Part shown: piece by piece, positions 30,578-40,624 of the stretch
How positions within the stretch are numbered: position 1 is the stretch's first letter
How the letters are laid out: every line of letters begins with the position of its first letter
Assembly (NCBI RefSeq): GCF_014297445.1
Contig: NZ_JACORU010000008.1
Span: 1-64,000 of the forward strand
Direction: 5' to 3'
Length of the DNA: 64,000 nucleotides
Source of the DNA: Ramlibacter albus
GTDB lineage: Bacteria > Pseudomonadota > Gammaproteobacteria > Burkholderiales > Burkholderiaceae_C
Program-made: the position numbers and the translations under genes
Notes under the pieces: generated by a model
Seen by the model: only the letters and a program-made list of their open reading frames with translations
Told to the model about the DNA's origin: nothing
Database searches by the model: none

Positions 30578-32647
30578 ATGCCCGAAGGAAAGTTCATCAC
30601 CTACCCCGGCTCGCCGTTCGAGCTGTACCAGCCGTACCCGCCCGCGGGCGACCAGCCGCAGGCCATCGACAAGCTGGTGGAGGGCGTGCAGGACGGCGAA
30701 GTGTTCCAGACCCTGCTGGGCGTCACCGGTTCCGGCAAGACCTTCACGATGGCCAACGTGATCGCGCGGCTGGGCCGCCCCGCCATCGTGTTCGCACCCA
30801 ACAAGACGCTGGCCGCGCAGCTGTACTCGGAGTTCCGGGAGTTCTTCCCGAAGAACGCCATCGAGTACTTCGTGAGCTATTACGACTACTACCAGCCCGA
30901 GGCGTACGTCCCGCAGCGCGATTTGTTCATCGAGAAGGACAGCTCGATCAACGAGCACATCGAGCAGATGCGCCTGTCGGCCACCAAGAGCGTGCTGGAG
31001 CGCCGGGACACGGTGATCGTGGCCACGGTGTCGGCCATCTACGGCATCGGCGCGCCGGAGGACTACACCCAGATGCGCTTCATCGTGCGGGTGGGCGACA
31101 AGATCGGCCAGCGCGACGTGATCGGCCAGCTCATTCGCATGCAGTACCAGCGCAACGAGCAGGATTTTTCGCGCGGCACGTTCCGCGTGCGCGGCGACAC
31201 CATCGACATCTTCCCGGCCGAACACAGCGAGCTGGCGATCCGGCTGGAGCTGTTCGACGACGAGATCGAGTCGCTGCAGCTGTTCGACCCGCTCACCGGC
31301 CGCATCCGCCAGAAGGTGCCGCGCTTCACGGTCTACCCCTCCAGCCACTACGTCACGCCGCGCGAGAAGGTGCTGGGCGCCGTGGAGTCCATCAAGCTGG
31401 AGCTGGACGAGCGCCTGAAGTTCTTCGTGGGCGAGGGCAAGCTGGTGGAGGCGCAGCGGCTGGAGCAGCGCACCCGCTTCGACCTGGAAATGCTCAGCGA
31501 ACTGGGCCACTGCAAGGGCATCGAGAACTACACGCGGCACCTGTCCGGCGCGCCGCCCGGGGCGCCGCCGTCCACGCTGACCGACTACCTGCCCAAGGAC
31601 GCGCTGATGTTCCTGGACGAGAGCCACCAGATGATGGGGCAGCTCGCGGCCATGTACAACGGCGACAAGGCGCGCAAGACGGTGCTGGTGGAGTACGGCT
31701 TCCGCCTGCCTTCGGCGCTGGACAACCGGCCGCTGAAGTTCGAGGAGTTCGAGGCGCGCATGCGGCAGGTGATCTTCGTGTCGGCCACGCCCGCGGACTA
31801 CGAGAAGACGCACGCCGGCAACGTCGTGGAGCAGCTGGTGCGCCCCACCGGCCTGATCGACCCCGAGGTGGAAGTGCGCCCCGCCACGCACCAGGTGGAC
31901 GACGTGCTGCAGGAGATCCGCGACCGCGTGGAGAAGAACGAGCGCGTGCTGATCACCACGCTGACCAAGCGCATGGCGGAGCAGCTCACCGACTACCTCG
32001 CCGACAACGGCGTGAAGGTGCGCTACCTGCACTCCGACGTGGACACGGTGGAGCGGGTGGAGATCATCCGCGACCTGCGCCTGGGCCAGTTCGACGTGCT
32101 GGTGGGCATCAACCTGCTGCGCGAGGGCCTGGACATCCCCGAGGTGTCGCTGGTCGCCATCCTGGACGCCGACAAGGAAGGCTTCCTGCGCGCCGAGCGC
32201 TCGCTGATCCAGACCATCGGCCGCGCCGCGCGCAACCTCAACGGCAAGGCCATCCTCTACGCGGACGTGATGACCGAGTCGATGAAGAAGGCCATCGGCG
32301 AGACCGAGCGGCGCCGCGCCAAGCAGGTCGCGTACAACGAGGAGCACGGCATCACGCCGCGCTCCATCGTGAAGCAGGTGCGCGACATGATCGACGGCGT
32401 GTACAGCGAGAAGGCCAGCAAGGAGCAGGAGAAGCAGGAGCTGCAGCGCGCGATGGTGGAGGAGATGTCGGAGAAGGACATCGCCAAGCGCATCAAGGAG
32501 CTGGAAAAGCAGATGCTGGAGCATGCGCGCAACCTCGAGTTCGAGAAGGCGGCGCGCGTGCGCGACCAGCTGGCGTTGCTCAAGGAGCAGGCTTTCGGGG
32601 CTGTCGTGCACGACAACGTCGTTCCCATCGCGGCGGGGAAGAAATGA
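30578..32647 (+). CDS. uvrB: Excinuclease ABC subunit B
   Basis: This 689-residue helicase-like damage-verification subunit belongs to nucleotide excision repair. It has Walker A GVTGSGKT from residue 48, the beta-hairpin region [18 protein letters not shown] box (FLDESHQ), helicase motif VI (QTIGRAARN) and the C-terminal UVR motif ([25 protein letters not shown]). The length is normal. Its stop overlaps the phosphatase start by 4 bases. No clear LexA box (CTGT-N8-ACAG) was seen upstream. Confidence 0.97.
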   Translation: MPEGKFITYPGSPFELYQPYPPAGDQPQAIDKLVEGVQDGEVFQTLLGVTGSGKTFTMANVIARLGRPAIVFAPNKTLAAQLYSEFREFFPKNAIEYFVSYYDYYQPEAYVPQRDLFIEKDSSINEHIEQMRLSATKSVLERRDTVIVATVSAIYGIGAPEDYTQMRFIVRVGDKIGQRDVIGQLIRMQYQRNEQDFSRGTFRVRGDTIDIFPAEHSELAIRLELFDDEIESLQLFDPLTGRIRQKVPRFTVYPSSHYVTPREKVLGAVESIKLELDERLKFFVGEGKLVEAQRLEQRTRFDLEMLSELGHCKGIENYTRHLSGAPPGAPPSTLTDYLPKDALMFLDESHQMMGQLAAMYNGDKARKTVLVEYGFRLPSALDNRPLKFEEFEARMRQVIFVSATPADYEKTHAGNVVEQLVRPTGLIDPEVEVRPATHQVDDVLQEIRDRVEKNERVLITTLTKRMAEQLTDYLADNGVKVRYLHSDVDTVERVEIIRDLRLGQFDVLVGINLLREGLDIPEVSLVAILDADKEGFLRAERSLIQTIGRAARNLNGKAILYADVMTESMKKAIGETERRRAKQVAYNEEHGITPRSIVKQVRDMIDGVYSEKASKEQEKQELQRAMVEEMSEKDIAKRIKELEKQMLEHARNLEFEKAARVRDQLALLKEQAFGAVVHDNVVPIAAGKK

Positions 32648-33126
32648 GCGGCAAGTACCGGGTCCTGATGGTTTGCATGGGCAACATCTGCCGCAGCCCG
32701 ACGGCCGAGGGCGTGTTCCGCCACCTCGTGCGCGAAGCCGGCCTCGAGGACCGCATCGAGATCGACTCGGCCGGCACGCACGACTACCACGTCGGCATGC
32801 CGCCCGACCGCCGCAGCACGCACCACGCATCGCTGCGCGGCTACGACCTGTCGGCACTGCGCGCGCGGCAGGTCCACCGCACCGACTTCGAGAAGTTCGA
32901 CCTCGTCATCGCGATGGACTGGCAGAACTTCGAGCTGCTGGACGAGCAGTGCCCGCCGGCGCTCAAGCCCAGGCTCAGGCGGCTCATGGAGTTCGCGCCC
33001 GAGCTCGGCCTCGAAGAGGTGAGCGACCCTTACTACGGCGGCAAGGACGGTTTCGAGGCCGTGCTCGACCACGTGGAGGCCGCCTGCGCAGGCCTGCTGG
33101 AACACGTCAAGACCCGAATGGGCTGA
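32644..33126 (+). CDS. Low-molecular-weight protein tyrosine phosphatase
   Basis: This 160-residue enzyme has the Cys-x5-Arg P-loop CMGNICRSP beginning at Cys11 and the general-acid loop DPYYGG near residue 127. The length is standard for the family. It is translationally coupled to uvrB and precedes the isc operon; a functional link to either is not evident. It could instead act on arsenate or phosphoarginine, but the DPYYGG loop favours tyrosine phosphatase. Confidence 0.9.
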   Translation: MSGKYRVLMVCMGNICRSPTAEGVFRHLVREAGLEDRIEIDSAGTHDYHVGMPPDRRSTHHASLRGYDLSALRARQVHRTDFEKFDLVIAMDWQNFELLDEQCPPALKPRLRRLMEFAPELGLEEVSDPYYGGKDGFEAVLDHVEAACAGLLEHVKTRMG

Positions 33127-33154
33127 GTGCCCGAGCGACGTGAAGGGTTTTCTG

Positions 33155-33182
33155 GTAAACTTGACGGAATCAGTCAGGAAAG
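33155..33182 (+). promoter_or_regulatory. Type 1 IscR-like binding site in the isc promoter
   Basis: CTTGACGGAATCAGTCAGGA matches the core of the known IscR type 1 site (YYGAC...AGTMRG) and overlaps a -35-like TTGACG at 33161-33166. It lies about 55 bases before iscR. This fits autoregulation in which [2Fe-2S]-IscR represses the operon. Confidence 0.6.
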
Positions 33183-33233
33183 GCCAAGGGTAATCCCCTA
33201 GGCTCCTGGCTCGTCAGGCAGAAGGAGCCTCAC

Positions 33234-33770
33234 ATGCGTCTCACCACCAAAGGCCGCTTCGCGGTCACCGCCATGATCGACCTCGCGCTGAGGCAGAACA
33301 ATGGCCCCGTCACGCTGGCGGCGATCAGCCAGCGCCAGCAGATCAGCCTCTCCTACCTCGAGCAGCTCTTCGGCAAACTGCGCCGCCACGAGCTGGTCGA
33401 ATCCACCCGCGGCCCCGGCGGCGGCTACACGCTCGGCCGCAAGGCCGACGCCATCACCGTCGCCGACATCATCGTGTCGGTGGACGAGCCCATCGATGCC
33501 ACGCAGTGCGGCGGCAAGGAAAACTGCCAGGGCGACGGCGGCCGCTGCATGACCCACGAGCTGTGGGCCCAGCTGAACCAGCGGATGGTCGAGTTCCTCG
33601 ACAGCATCACGCTGCAGAAGCTGGTGGACGACCAGCTGGCCAAGGGCATCCAGATCGAGGACAAGCCGTCCCCGAAGCGGGCGATCTCCAGCCAGCCGGT
33701 GGTCAAGCCCATCCGCGTGAACGCGCCGAACTCCGTGTTCGCGCTCGGCAACTCTTTCGCCAAGAGCTAA
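33234..33770 (+). CDS. iscR: Iron-sulfur cluster regulator IscR
   Basis: This 178-residue Rrf2-family repressor controls Fe-S biogenesis. It has an N-terminal winged helix ([39 protein letters not shown]) and the cluster-binding motif with Cys92, Cys98 and Cys105 followed by His108 ([18 protein letters not shown]). It is the first gene of a complete isc operon with an IscR-like site in its promoter. Confidence 0.96.
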   Translation: MRLTTKGRFAVTAMIDLALRQNNGPVTLAAISQRQQISLSYLEQLFGKLRRHELVESTRGPGGGYTLGRKADAITVADIIVSVDEPIDATQCGGKENCQGDGGRCMTHELWAQLNQRMVEFLDSITLQKLVDDQLAKGIQIEDKPSPKRAISSQPVVKPIRVNAPNSVFALGNSFAKS

Positions 33771-33791
33771 GCAGGCAGGACAAGAACAACG

Positions 33792-35012
33792 ATGGACATG
33801 ACGCCCCACTTCCCGATCTACATGGACTACGGCGCGACGACGCCTGTGGACCCGCGCGTCGTCGACGCGATGATCCCCTGGCTGCGCGAGCACTTCGGCA
33901 ACCCGGCATCGCGCAGCCATGCGTGGGGCTGGGAAGCGGAAGAAGCCGTGGAGAAAGCCCGCACGCAGGTGGCCGACCTCATCGGCGCCGACCCGCGCGA
34001 GATCGTGTGGACGTCGGGCGCGACCGAGTCGAACAACCTGGCGCTCAAGGGCGCCGCGCACTTCTACAAGAGCCGCGGCAAGCACCTGATCACGGTGAAG
34101 ACCGAACACAAGGCCGTGCTCGACACCATGCGCGAGCTGGAGCGGCAGGGCTTCGAGGTGACCTACCTCGACGTCGAGGAAAACGGCCTCTTGGATCTCG
34201 ACAAGTTCAAGGCCGCGCTGCGCCCCGACACCATCGTCGTGAGCGTGATGTTCGTGAACAACGAGATCGGCGTGGTGCAGGACATCCCGGCGATCGGCGC
34301 GATCTGCCGCGAGAAGGGCATCATCTTCCACGTGGACGCCGCGCAGGCGACCGGCAAGGTGGAGATCGACACCAAGGCGCTGCCGGTGGACCTGATGTCG
34401 CTGGCCTCGCACAAGACCTACGGCCCCAAGGGCATTGGCGCGCTGTACGTGCGCCGCAAGCCGCGCGTACGGCTGGAAGCGCAGATGCACGGCGGCGGCC
34501 ACGAGCGCGGCATGCGCAGCGGCACGCTGCCCACGCACCAGATCGTCGGCATGGGCGAAGCCTTCCGCATCGCGAAGGAAGAGATGCAAAAGGACCTGGA
34601 ACACGCCCGCAAGCTGCAGCAGAAGCTGCTCAAGGGCCTGTCGGACGTGGAGCAGGTCTTCATCAACGGCGACCTCGAGCGCCGCGTGCCGCACAACCTG
34701 AACATGAGCTTCAACTTCGTCGAAGGCGAGTCGCTGATCATGGGCATCAAGGGCCTGGCCGTGTCGTCGGGCTCGGCCTGCACGTCGGCGTCGCTGGAGC
34801 CCAGCTACGTGCTGCGGGCGCTGGGCCGCAGCGACGAACTGGCGCACAGCAGCCTGCGCATGACCATCGGCCGCTTCACGACCGAAGAAGAAATCGACTA
34901 CGCGATCTCCACGATCAAGCAGAACGTGGAGAAGCTGCGCGAGCTGAGCCCGCTCTGGGAGATGTACCAGGACGGCGTCGACCTCAGCACCATCCAGTGG
35001 ACCGCCCACTGA
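33792..35012 (+). CDS. iscS: Cysteine desulfurase IscS
   Basis: This 406-residue PLP enzyme supplies sulfur for Fe-S clusters from cysteine. It has the PLP lysine in [10 protein letters not shown] (Lys208) and the mobile catalytic-cysteine loop [14 protein letters not shown] (Cys329). It lies between iscR and iscU. Confidence 0.97.
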   Translation: MDMTPHFPIYMDYGATTPVDPRVVDAMIPWLREHFGNPASRSHAWGWEAEEAVEKARTQVADLIGADPREIVWTSGATESNNLALKGAAHFYKSRGKHLITVKTEHKAVLDTMRELERQGFEVTYLDVEENGLLDLDKFKAALRPDTIVVSVMFVNNEIGVVQDIPAIGAICREKGIIFHVDAAQATGKVEIDTKALPVDLMSLASHKTYGPKGIGALYVRRKPRVRLEAQMHGGGHERGMRSGTLPTHQIVGMGEAFRIAKEEMQKDLEHARKLQQKLLKGLSDVEQVFINGDLERRVPHNLNMSFNFVEGESLIMGIKGLAVSSGSACTSASLEPSYVLRALGRSDELAHSSLRMTIGRFTTEEEIDYAISTIKQNVEKLRELSPLWEMYQDGVDLSTIQWTAH

Positions 35013-35036
35013 GAGAAGAGATCAGGAGTATTTGAC

Positions 35037-35423
35037 ATGGCCTATTCGCAAAAAGTCGTCGACCACTACGAGAACCCCCGCAACGTCGGCTCCTTCGACA
35101 AGGGCGACGAGTCCGTCGGCACCGGCATGGTGGGCGCGCCCGCCTGCGGCGACGTGATGAAGCTGCAGATCAAGGTGAACCCCGCTACTGGCGTCATCGA
35201 GGACGCGCGCTTCAAGACCTACGGCTGCGGCTCCGCCATCGCCTCGAGCTCGCTCGTCACCGAGTGGGTGAAGGGCAAGACGCTGGACGAGGCGGCGTCG
35301 ATCAAGAACGCGCAGATCGCCGAGGAGCTGGCGCTGCCGCCGGTGAAGATCCACTGCTCGATCCTCGCGGAGGACGCCATCAAGGCGGCCGTGGACGACT
35401 ACAAGAAGAAGCACAGTAACTGA
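35037..35423 (+). CDS. iscU: Fe-S cluster scaffold IscU
   Basis: This 128-residue scaffold has the three conserved cysteines (Cys37 in APACGDV, Cys64 in TYGCGSA, Cys107 in IHCSIL). It also carries LPPVK (residues 100-104), the motif recognised by the HscA chaperone encoded downstream. Confidence 0.97.
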   Translation: MAYSQKVVDHYENPRNVGSFDKGDESVGTGMVGAPACGDVMKLQIKVNPATGVIEDARFKTYGCGSAIASSSLVTEWVKGKTLDEAASIKNAQIAEELALPPVKIHCSILAEDAIKAAVDDYKKKHSN

Positions 35424-35425
35424 AG

Positions 35426-35749
35426 ATGGCAGTGACGCTGACCGAAGCCGCCGCGCGCCACGTGAACCGCTACCTCGCGAAGCGGGGCAAGGGCGTGGGC
35501 GTGCGGCTGGGCGTGAAGACCACCGGCTGCTCGGGGCTGGCGTACAAGCTCGAGTACGTGGATGAAGTGGCGCCCGAGGACGTGGTGTTCGAGAACCACG
35601 GCGTGAAGCTGCTCATCGACCCCAAGAGCCTGGCCTACATCGACGGCACCGAGCTCGACTTCGTGCGCGAGGGCCTCAACGAAGGCTTCAAGTTCAACAA
35701 CCCGAACGAGCGCGACCGCTGCGGGTGCGGCGAGTCGTTCCGGGTGTGA
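35426..35749 (+). CDS. iscA: A-type Fe-S carrier IscA
   Basis: This 107-residue A-type carrier has the three expected cysteines: one in [14 protein letters not shown] and two in the C-terminal CGCGESF. It begins 2 bases after iscU stops, and its stop overlaps the hscB GTG start. Confidence 0.96.
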   Translation: MAVTLTEAAARHVNRYLAKRGKGVGVRLGVKTTGCSGLAYKLEYVDEVAPEDVVFENHGVKLLIDPKSLAYIDGTELDFVREGLNEGFKFNNPNERDRCGCGESFRV

Positions 35750-36264
35750 ACCTCCAGTCGAACGACTTCGAGCTCTTCGGCGTTCCTGAGCGTTTCGCGC
35801 AGGACCGCGGCGCCATCGACGCGCGCTGGAAGGATTTGCAGCGCGAAGCCCACCCCGACAGGTTCGCGGCGCAGGGCGCGGCCGCGCAGCGCATCGCGCT
35901 GCAGTGGTCGGTGCGCATCAACGAGGCGTACCAGCGCCTGAAGGACCCGCTCAAGCGCGCGGCCTACCTGTGCGAGCTGCGCGGTGCCAGCATCGACGCC
36001 GAGAAGAACACCGCCATGCCGGCGGCTTTCCTCATGGAGCAGATGCACTGGCGCGAGGAGCTGGAAGAGGCATCGGGCGAGGCCGACCTCGACAAGCTGA
36101 ATGACGAATTGCAGGCGGCCCGCTCGGCGGCGCTGCGCGCCATCGAGCACCTGCTCGACGAGAAAAACGACGCGCACGCCGCGGCCCAGCAGGTGAGAGC
36201 CCTCATGTTCATCGAGCGCTTTGGTCACGACGTCGAAGCGCGCTACGAGCAACTGGGACAATAG
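35746..36264 (+). CDS. hscB: Fe-S co-chaperone HscB (J-domain)
   Basis: This 172-residue J-type co-chaperone brings IscU to HscA. The J domain carries HPDRF (the essential HPD) at about residue 36 and [20 protein letters not shown]. The C-terminal three-helix IscU-binding domain has [16 protein letters not shown] 35746 is chosen because it overlaps the iscA stop (GTGA) and gives the normal length; an in-frame GTG lies 21 bases upstream. Confidence 0.93.
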   Translation: MNLQSNDFELFGVPERFAQDRGAIDARWKDLQREAHPDRFAAQGAAAQRIALQWSVRINEAYQRLKDPLKRAAYLCELRGASIDAEKNTAMPAAFLMEQMHWREELEEASGEADLDKLNDELQAARSAALRAIEHLLDEKNDAHAAAQQVRALMFIERFGHDVEARYEQLGQ

Positions 36265-36268
36265 GGCC

Positions 36269-38125
36269 GTGGCTCTTCTCCAAATTTCAGAACCCGGGCA
36301 ATCCCCCGACCCGCACCAGCGGCGCATCGCGGTGGGCATCGACCTGGGCACCACCCATTCCCTCGTGGCCTCCGTTCGCAATGGCATCGCCGAATGCCTG
36401 CCGGACGGCGAAGGCCGCGTGATCCTTCCTTCCGTTGTTCGCTACCTGCCGAATGGCGGCCGCCAGATCGGCTTCGACGCGCAGGCCGCGCAGGCCGAGG
36501 ATCCCGAGAACACGATCGCGTCCGTCAAGCGGTTCATGGGCCGCGGACTCAAGGACATCGCCAGCAGCGGCAAGCTGCCCTACAGCTTCATCGACAAGCC
36601 GGGCATGCTGGCGCTGCTCACGCGGGCAGGCGAGAAGTCGCCGGTCGAAGTGAGCGCGGAAATTCTCGCGACGCTGCGCTATCGCGCGGAGGACACGTTC
36701 AACGATGACCTGTATGGCGCCGTGATCACCGTCCCGGCGTATTTCGACGACGCGCAAAGGCAGGCGACCAAGGACGCCGCGCAACTGGCGGGCCTGAACG
36801 TGCTGCGCCTCATCAACGAGCCGACCGCCGCCGCCATCGCGTACGGCCTCGACAACGGCAGCGAAGGCGTCTACGCGGTGTACGACCTCGGCGGCGGTAC
36901 GTTCGACATCTCGATCCTGCGTTTGTCGCGCGGTGTGTTCGAGGTCGTGTCCACCGGGGGCGATTCGGCGCTTGGCGGCGACGACTACGACCGCGCGCTG
37001 GCCGACTACGCGTTGCAGAAGGCGAACAAGGACGCCGTGAGCGCTTCCGACAAGGCGGCGATCAAGATGGCGGCGCGGCGCGCCAAGGAACAGCTTTCTT
37101 CCGACAACTCGGTCGTCCTTGAAGCGCAGCTTTCCACCGGCCCCGTGAAGGTCGAGGTCTCGCGCGCCGAGTTCGACGCCACGACGAAGGAGCTCACCGC
37201 CCGCACGCTCTCCGCCGTCCGCAAGGCGCTGCGCGACGCGAAGCTCGGCAAGGACGAAGTGCAGGGCGTGGTGCTGGTCGGCGGCTCCACGCGCATGCCG
37301 CAGGTCCGCACCGCCGTCGCCGAATTCTTCGGCCGCGAGCCCCTGACCAACCTCAACCCGGACGAAGTCGTGGCGCTGGGCGCCGCGATCCAGGCGAACC
37401 AGCTCGCCGGCAACAACCCGAACGGCGACCTGCTGCTGCTGGACGTGATCCCTCTGTCGCTCGGCATCGAGACCATGGGCGGCCTCGTCGAGCGCATCGT
37501 GCCGCGCAACGAGACCATTCCCACGGCGAAGGCGCAGGACTTCACCACCTTCAAGGACGGCCAGACCGCGATGGCGATCCACGTCGTGCAGGGCGAGCGC
37601 GACCTCGTGGCCGATTGCCGCAGCCTCGCGCGCTTCGAGCTGCGCGGCATCCCGCCGATGGCGGCGGGTGCGGCGCGCATCCGCGTCACGTTCACGATCG
37701 ACGCCGACGGCCTGCTGCACGTGGGCGCGAAGGAGCAGGGCAGCGGCGTCGAAGCGAAGGTGGAGGTGAAGCCTTCCTACGGCCTGTCCGACGAGCAGAT
37801 CGCGACGATGCTGCAGGAGAGCTTCAACACCGCGCAGCAGGACATCGCCGCCCGCGCGCTGGCCGAGGCGCGCGTCGAGGCCGAGCGGATGATCCTCGCG
37901 ACGAACAGCGCAATTGCGGCCGACGGCCAGCTGCTGGATTCGAAGGAGCGCGCGCAGATCGATGCGCTCATCGAGAACCTGAAGGTGGTGGCCGCGGGCA
38001 ACGACGCCGCCGCGATCGAAGCCGCGATCAAGTCGCTGGCGAACGGCACCGAAGCATTCGCAGCGCGCCGCATGAACGAAGGCATCCGCAAGGCTTTGGC
38101 CGGCAAGAACCTCGAATCCATCTGA
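36269..38125 (+). CDS. hscA: Fe-S chaperone HscA (Hsp70 family)
   Basis: This 618-residue specialised Hsp70 releases clusters from IscU. It has the ATPase domain ([49 protein letters not shown]) and a substrate-binding domain recognising LPPVK of IscU. GTG 36269 follows the hscB stop by 4 bases and yields the normal HscA length; an upstream in-frame ATG would run into hscB. Confidence 0.95.
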   Translation: MALLQISEPGQSPDPHQRRIAVGIDLGTTHSLVASVRNGIAECLPDGEGRVILPSVVRYLPNGGRQIGFDAQAAQAEDPENTIASVKRFMGRGLKDIASSGKLPYSFIDKPGMLALLTRAGEKSPVEVSAEILATLRYRAEDTFNDDLYGAVITVPAYFDDAQRQATKDAAQLAGLNVLRLINEPTAAAIAYGLDNGSEGVYAVYDLGGGTFDISILRLSRGVFEVVSTGGDSALGGDDYDRALADYALQKANKDAVSASDKAAIKMAARRAKEQLSSDNSVVLEAQLSTGPVKVEVSRAEFDATTKELTARTLSAVRKALRDAKLGKDEVQGVVLVGGSTRMPQVRTAVAEFFGREPLTNLNPDEVVALGAAIQANQLAGNNPNGDLLLLDVIPLSLGIETMGGLVERIVPRNETIPTAKAQDFTTFKDGQTAMAIHVVQGERDLVADCRSLARFELRGIPPMAAGAARIRVTFTIDADGLLHVGAKEQGSGVEAKVEVKPSYGLSDEQIATMLQESFNTAQQDIAARALAEARVEAERMILATNSAIAADGQLLDSKERAQIDALIENLKVVAAGNDAAAIEAAIKSLANGTEAFAARRMNEGIRKALAGKNLESI

Positions 38126-38127
38126 AC

Positions 38128-38466
38128 ATGCCGGTCATCAAGATCCTTCCCCATCCCGAATACGCGCCCAACGGCGCCGAGATCCAGGCGCCCGCCGGCA
38201 CGTCGATCTGCGAGGCCTTGCTGGACAACGACATCGCCATCGAGCATGCGTGCGACATGAGCTGCGCCTGCACCACGTGCCACGTCGTCGTGCGCGAGGG
38301 CTTCAACTCGCTCAACGAGATGGAAGAGGACGAGGAAGACCTGCTGGACCGGGCGTGGGGGCTGGAGCCCAACTCGCGTCTGTCATGCCAGGCGATCGTG
38401 GCGCAGAAGGACCTGGTGGTCGAGATCCCGAAGTACTCGATCAACCACGCGAAAGAGAAGCACTGA
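38128..38466 (+). CDS. fdx: [2Fe-2S] ferredoxin of the isc system
   Basis: This 112-residue adrenodoxin-type ferredoxin donates electrons for cluster assembly. Cluster cysteines appear as HACDMSCACTTCHVV and the distant SRLSCQAIV. ATG 38128 begins 2 bases after the hscA stop. It is the last gene of the isc operon here; no iscX follows, and the next gene is on the opposite strand with only 3 bases between. Confidence 0.95.
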   Translation: MPVIKILPHPEYAPNGAEIQAPAGTSICEALLDNDIAIEHACDMSCACTTCHVVVREGFNSLNEMEEDEEDLLDRAWGLEPNSRLSCQAIVAQKDLVVEIPKYSINHAKEKH

Positions 38467-38469
38467 GGC

Positions 38470-39447
38470 TTACATCAGCAGGTGTTCGCCTGCGTTGTCG
38501 CCACCCAGGATCACGTAGTTAACCTTCCGCACGTCCGCCAGCTTCGTGCCGCCCGCGTAGCTGATCGAGCTCTGCAGGTCTTCCTCCATCTCGCGCAGCG
38601 TGTCCGCGAGCTTGCCCTTGACCGGCTCGAGGATGCGCTTGCCTTCCACGTGCTTGTACTGGCCCTTGTTGAAGTCGGACGCGCTGCCGTAGTACTCCTT
38701 GTACAGGCGGCCATCGACCTCCACCGTCGCGCCGGGCGACTCCTCGTGGCCGGCGAGCATCGAGCCGACCATCACCATGCTCGCGCCGAAGCGGATGCTC
38801 TTGGCGATGTCGCCGTGCTCGCGGATGCCGCCGTCGGCGATGATGGGCTTGGTGGCCACGCGCGCGCACCACTTCAGCGCCGACAGCTGCCAGCCGCCCG
38901 TGCCGAAGCCGGTCTTCATGCGCGTGATGCACACCTTGCCCGGGCCGATGCCCACCTTGGTGGCGTCCGCGCCCCAGTTCTCCAGGTCGATCACCGCTTC
39001 GGGCGTGCCCACGTTGCCGGCGATGATGAAGGCGCCGGGCAGCTTGGCCTTCAGGTGGAAGATCATTTCCTTGACCGTGTCGGCGTGGCCGTGCGCGATG
39101 TCGATGGTCACGTACTCGGGGACCAGGCCCTCCGCGGCCAGCTTGTCCACCGCCTCGTAGTCGGCCGGTTTGACGCCGACCGAGATGGACGCGTACGCGC
39201 CTGCTTCCTTCATGCGCCGGACGAACCTGACGTTGTCCAGGTCAAAGCGGTGCATGACGTAGAAGTAGCCGTTCTGCGCGAGCCAGAGGCAGATGTTTTC
39301 ATCCACCACGGTTTTCATGTTGGCCGGCACCACCGGCAGGCGGAACTTGCGGCCGCCGAACTCGATGCCCGCGTCGCATTCCGAGCGGCTTTGCACGCGG
39401 CACTTGCGCGGCAAGAGCAGCACGTTGTCGTAATCGAAGATTTCCAT
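38470..39447 (-). CDS. guaC: GMP reductase
   Basis: This 325-residue TIM-barrel enzyme reduces GMP to IMP with NADPH. It has the IMPDH/GMPR catalytic loop [15 protein letters not shown] (catalytic Cys), [13 protein letters not shown] at the N-terminus, and [17 protein letters not shown] (phosphate site). ATG 39447 is chosen because the family starts at [11 protein letters not shown]. An intrinsic-terminator-like structure lies about 40 bases upstream of the start, so expression may be attenuated. Confidence 0.93.
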   Translation of the reverse strand: MEIFDYDNVLLLPRKCRVQSRSECDAGIEFGGRKFRLPVVPANMKTVVDENICLWLAQNGYFYVMHRFDLDNVRFVRRMKEAGAYASISVGVKPADYEAVDKLAAEGLVPEYVTIDIAHGHADTVKEMIFHLKAKLPGAFIIAGNVGTPEAVIDLENWGADATKVGIGPGKVCITRMKTGFGTGGWQLSALKWCARVATKPIIADGGIREHGDIAKSIRFGASMVMVGSMLAGHEESPGATVEVDGRLYKEYYGSASDFNKGQYKHVEGKRILEPVKGKLADTLREMEEDLQSSISYAGGTKLADVRKVNYVILGGDNAGEHLLM

Positions 39448-39478
39448 ACCAGGCTCCAGGTTCTGAGCGCTTGGATCC

Positions 39479-39523
39479 GGACCCGGCAAGAAAAAACCGG
39501 GTCCCAAAATGCTTGGGCCCGGT
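39479..39523 (-). terminator. Terminator-like hairpin with overlapping alternative hairpin in the guaC leader
   Basis: Read on the minus strand, ACCGGGCCCAA (39523-39513) pairs with TTGGGACCCGGT (39507-39496; one bulged base) across a 5-base loop, directly followed by TTTTTT (39496-39491), a classic intrinsic terminator. Its 3' arm can instead pair downstream: GGACCCGG (39504-39497 region) with CCGGGTCC (39486-39479). The two structures are mutually exclusive, as in attenuators. No minus-strand gene lies upstream to need a terminator. Confidence 0.6.
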
Positions 39524-39594
39524 GATTGATTCTAGGCGTGCCGCGCAGGCGGCGCCATGCCCGGATCTTTATGACCTTCATGGCGCCATGTGGA

Positions 39595-39624
39595 TTTTGT
39601 CTAAAAGTGAATTTTTGTCTAAAA
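39595..39624 (+). promoter_or_regulatory. Two direct repeats TTTTGTCTAAAA (candidate operator)
   Basis: TTTTGTCTAAAA occurs at 39595-39606 and 39613-39624, 18 bases apart, ending 6 bases before the antitoxin-like gene. The repeats are AT-rich and half-palindromic in a GC-rich region. This placement fits an autoregulatory operator of a toxin-antitoxin pair; they also lie in the guaC upstream region on the other strand. Confidence 0.5.
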
Positions 39625-39630
39625 TGGGTC

Positions 39631-40083
39631 ATGGAACACGTTGAAGCCTCCGAGGTGAAGCAGAACTTCGGCGCCGTGCTGGCGCGAGCGGCGCGCGGGC
39701 CGCTTGCCGTGCGCCGGCACCGCAAGGTCGTTGCCGCGCTCGTGCCACCGGACTGGCTGGAGCGTGGGGCGCAGCTCGATGAACGCCGGGCCGCGAGGCT
39801 CGCGCAGAAGCAGGTGGAGCAGGAGCGCCTCGTGCGCCACTACCAGGTGAGCGTTACGTTGCTGTCTGCCTCTGCAGCTGCGCAATCGAAGATGCTGCGG
39901 GATGCCCGGGCCGAGGTGGATCGGTGGGAAGCGCTTGCGCTCTGCAGCACGGACTACATCGAGCGCTGGCGCGAGTGGCTGGCGCTGCCGGTGAAAGCAC
40001 TCGTGCAGCAGATGTGTTCGGACGCGGACGGGTGGGGGACGGCCATGCGGCAGAACTCGCCCTTCACGATGTTTGCCGCTTGA
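39631..40083 (+). CDS. Phd/YefM-like antitoxin
   Basis: This 150-residue protein has an N-terminus (MEHVEASEVKQNFGAVLARA, then GPLAVRRHRKVVAALVPPDWL) matching the Phd/YefM fold of prevent-host-death antitoxins, which bind operator DNA. The C-terminal half is helical and longer than in minimal antitoxins. ATG 39631 is chosen over upstream in-frame codons because the fold begins there and the repeats at 39595-39624 would otherwise be coding. Its stop overlaps the next gene's TTG by 4 bases. Confidence 0.7.
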   Translation: MEHVEASEVKQNFGAVLARAARGPLAVRRHRKVVAALVPPDWLERGAQLDERRAARLAQKQVEQERLVRHYQVSVTLLSASAAAQSKMLRDARAEVDRWEALALCSTDYIERWREWLALPVKALVQQMCSDADGWGTAMRQNSPFTMFAA

Positions 40084-40619
40084 ATCTCGACGCCATCTTC
40101 CACCTGCTGGCTGCCGCTCGCGACGAGTGTGGTCACGCCGACTATGTCGTCATCGGCAGCCTGTCCGTGCTGGGCATGGAGCAGGTCAGCGCAATCCCGA
40201 CGGGCATGACCTTGTCGATCGACGCCGATTGCTACACGCCTGCGGACCCAGGGCGCATTTATGACCTGAAGCCCGCGCTGGGCGAGGGAAGTCCCTTTCA
40301 CCGCAAGAACGGGTATTTTCTCGATCCCGTGTCGCCGAAGTTGCCGACGCTGCCGGAGGGCTGGGAGCAGCGCCTGGTGCGTGTGGAGCGCAGCGGTGTC
40401 ATCGGCTGGTTTCTCGAGCCCAACGACGCGGCCATCTCCAAGTTGGCGCGTGGCGAACCGCGGGACCTGCGATGGGTTCGCGCAGGAGTCGAAGCTGGCC
40501 TTGTCTCCTTGCCCCTCGTTCGCCTGCGCGTGCGGGATACGTCCTTTCTCGACGACGACGAAAGAGACGCGACGATCCAGCGGCTCGACGCACTCGGGCC
40601 GAAGCGCCGCTCCCGCTAG
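40080..40619 (+). CDS. Nucleotidyltransferase-like protein (DUF6036-type), candidate toxin
   Basis: This 179-residue protein has an MNT-like nucleotidyltransferase arrangement: VVIGSLSVLG (GS motif) near residue 22 and SIDADCY (DxD-type metal ligands) near 46. A later FLEPNDAAISKLARGEPRD segment is typical of DUF6036-like proteins. The TTG start overlaps the antitoxin stop. Such enzymes paired with a small DNA-binding partner often act as nucleotidylating toxins; that role is inferred. Confidence 0.65.
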   Translation: MNLDAIFHLLAAARDECGHADYVVIGSLSVLGMEQVSAIPTGMTLSIDADCYTPADPGRIYDLKPALGEGSPFHRKNGYFLDPVSPKLPTLPEGWEQRLVRVERSGVIGWFLEPNDAAISKLARGEPRDLRWVRAGVEAGLVSLPLVRLRVRDTSFLDDDERDATIQRLDALGPKRRSR

Positions 40620-40624
40620 CCGAT

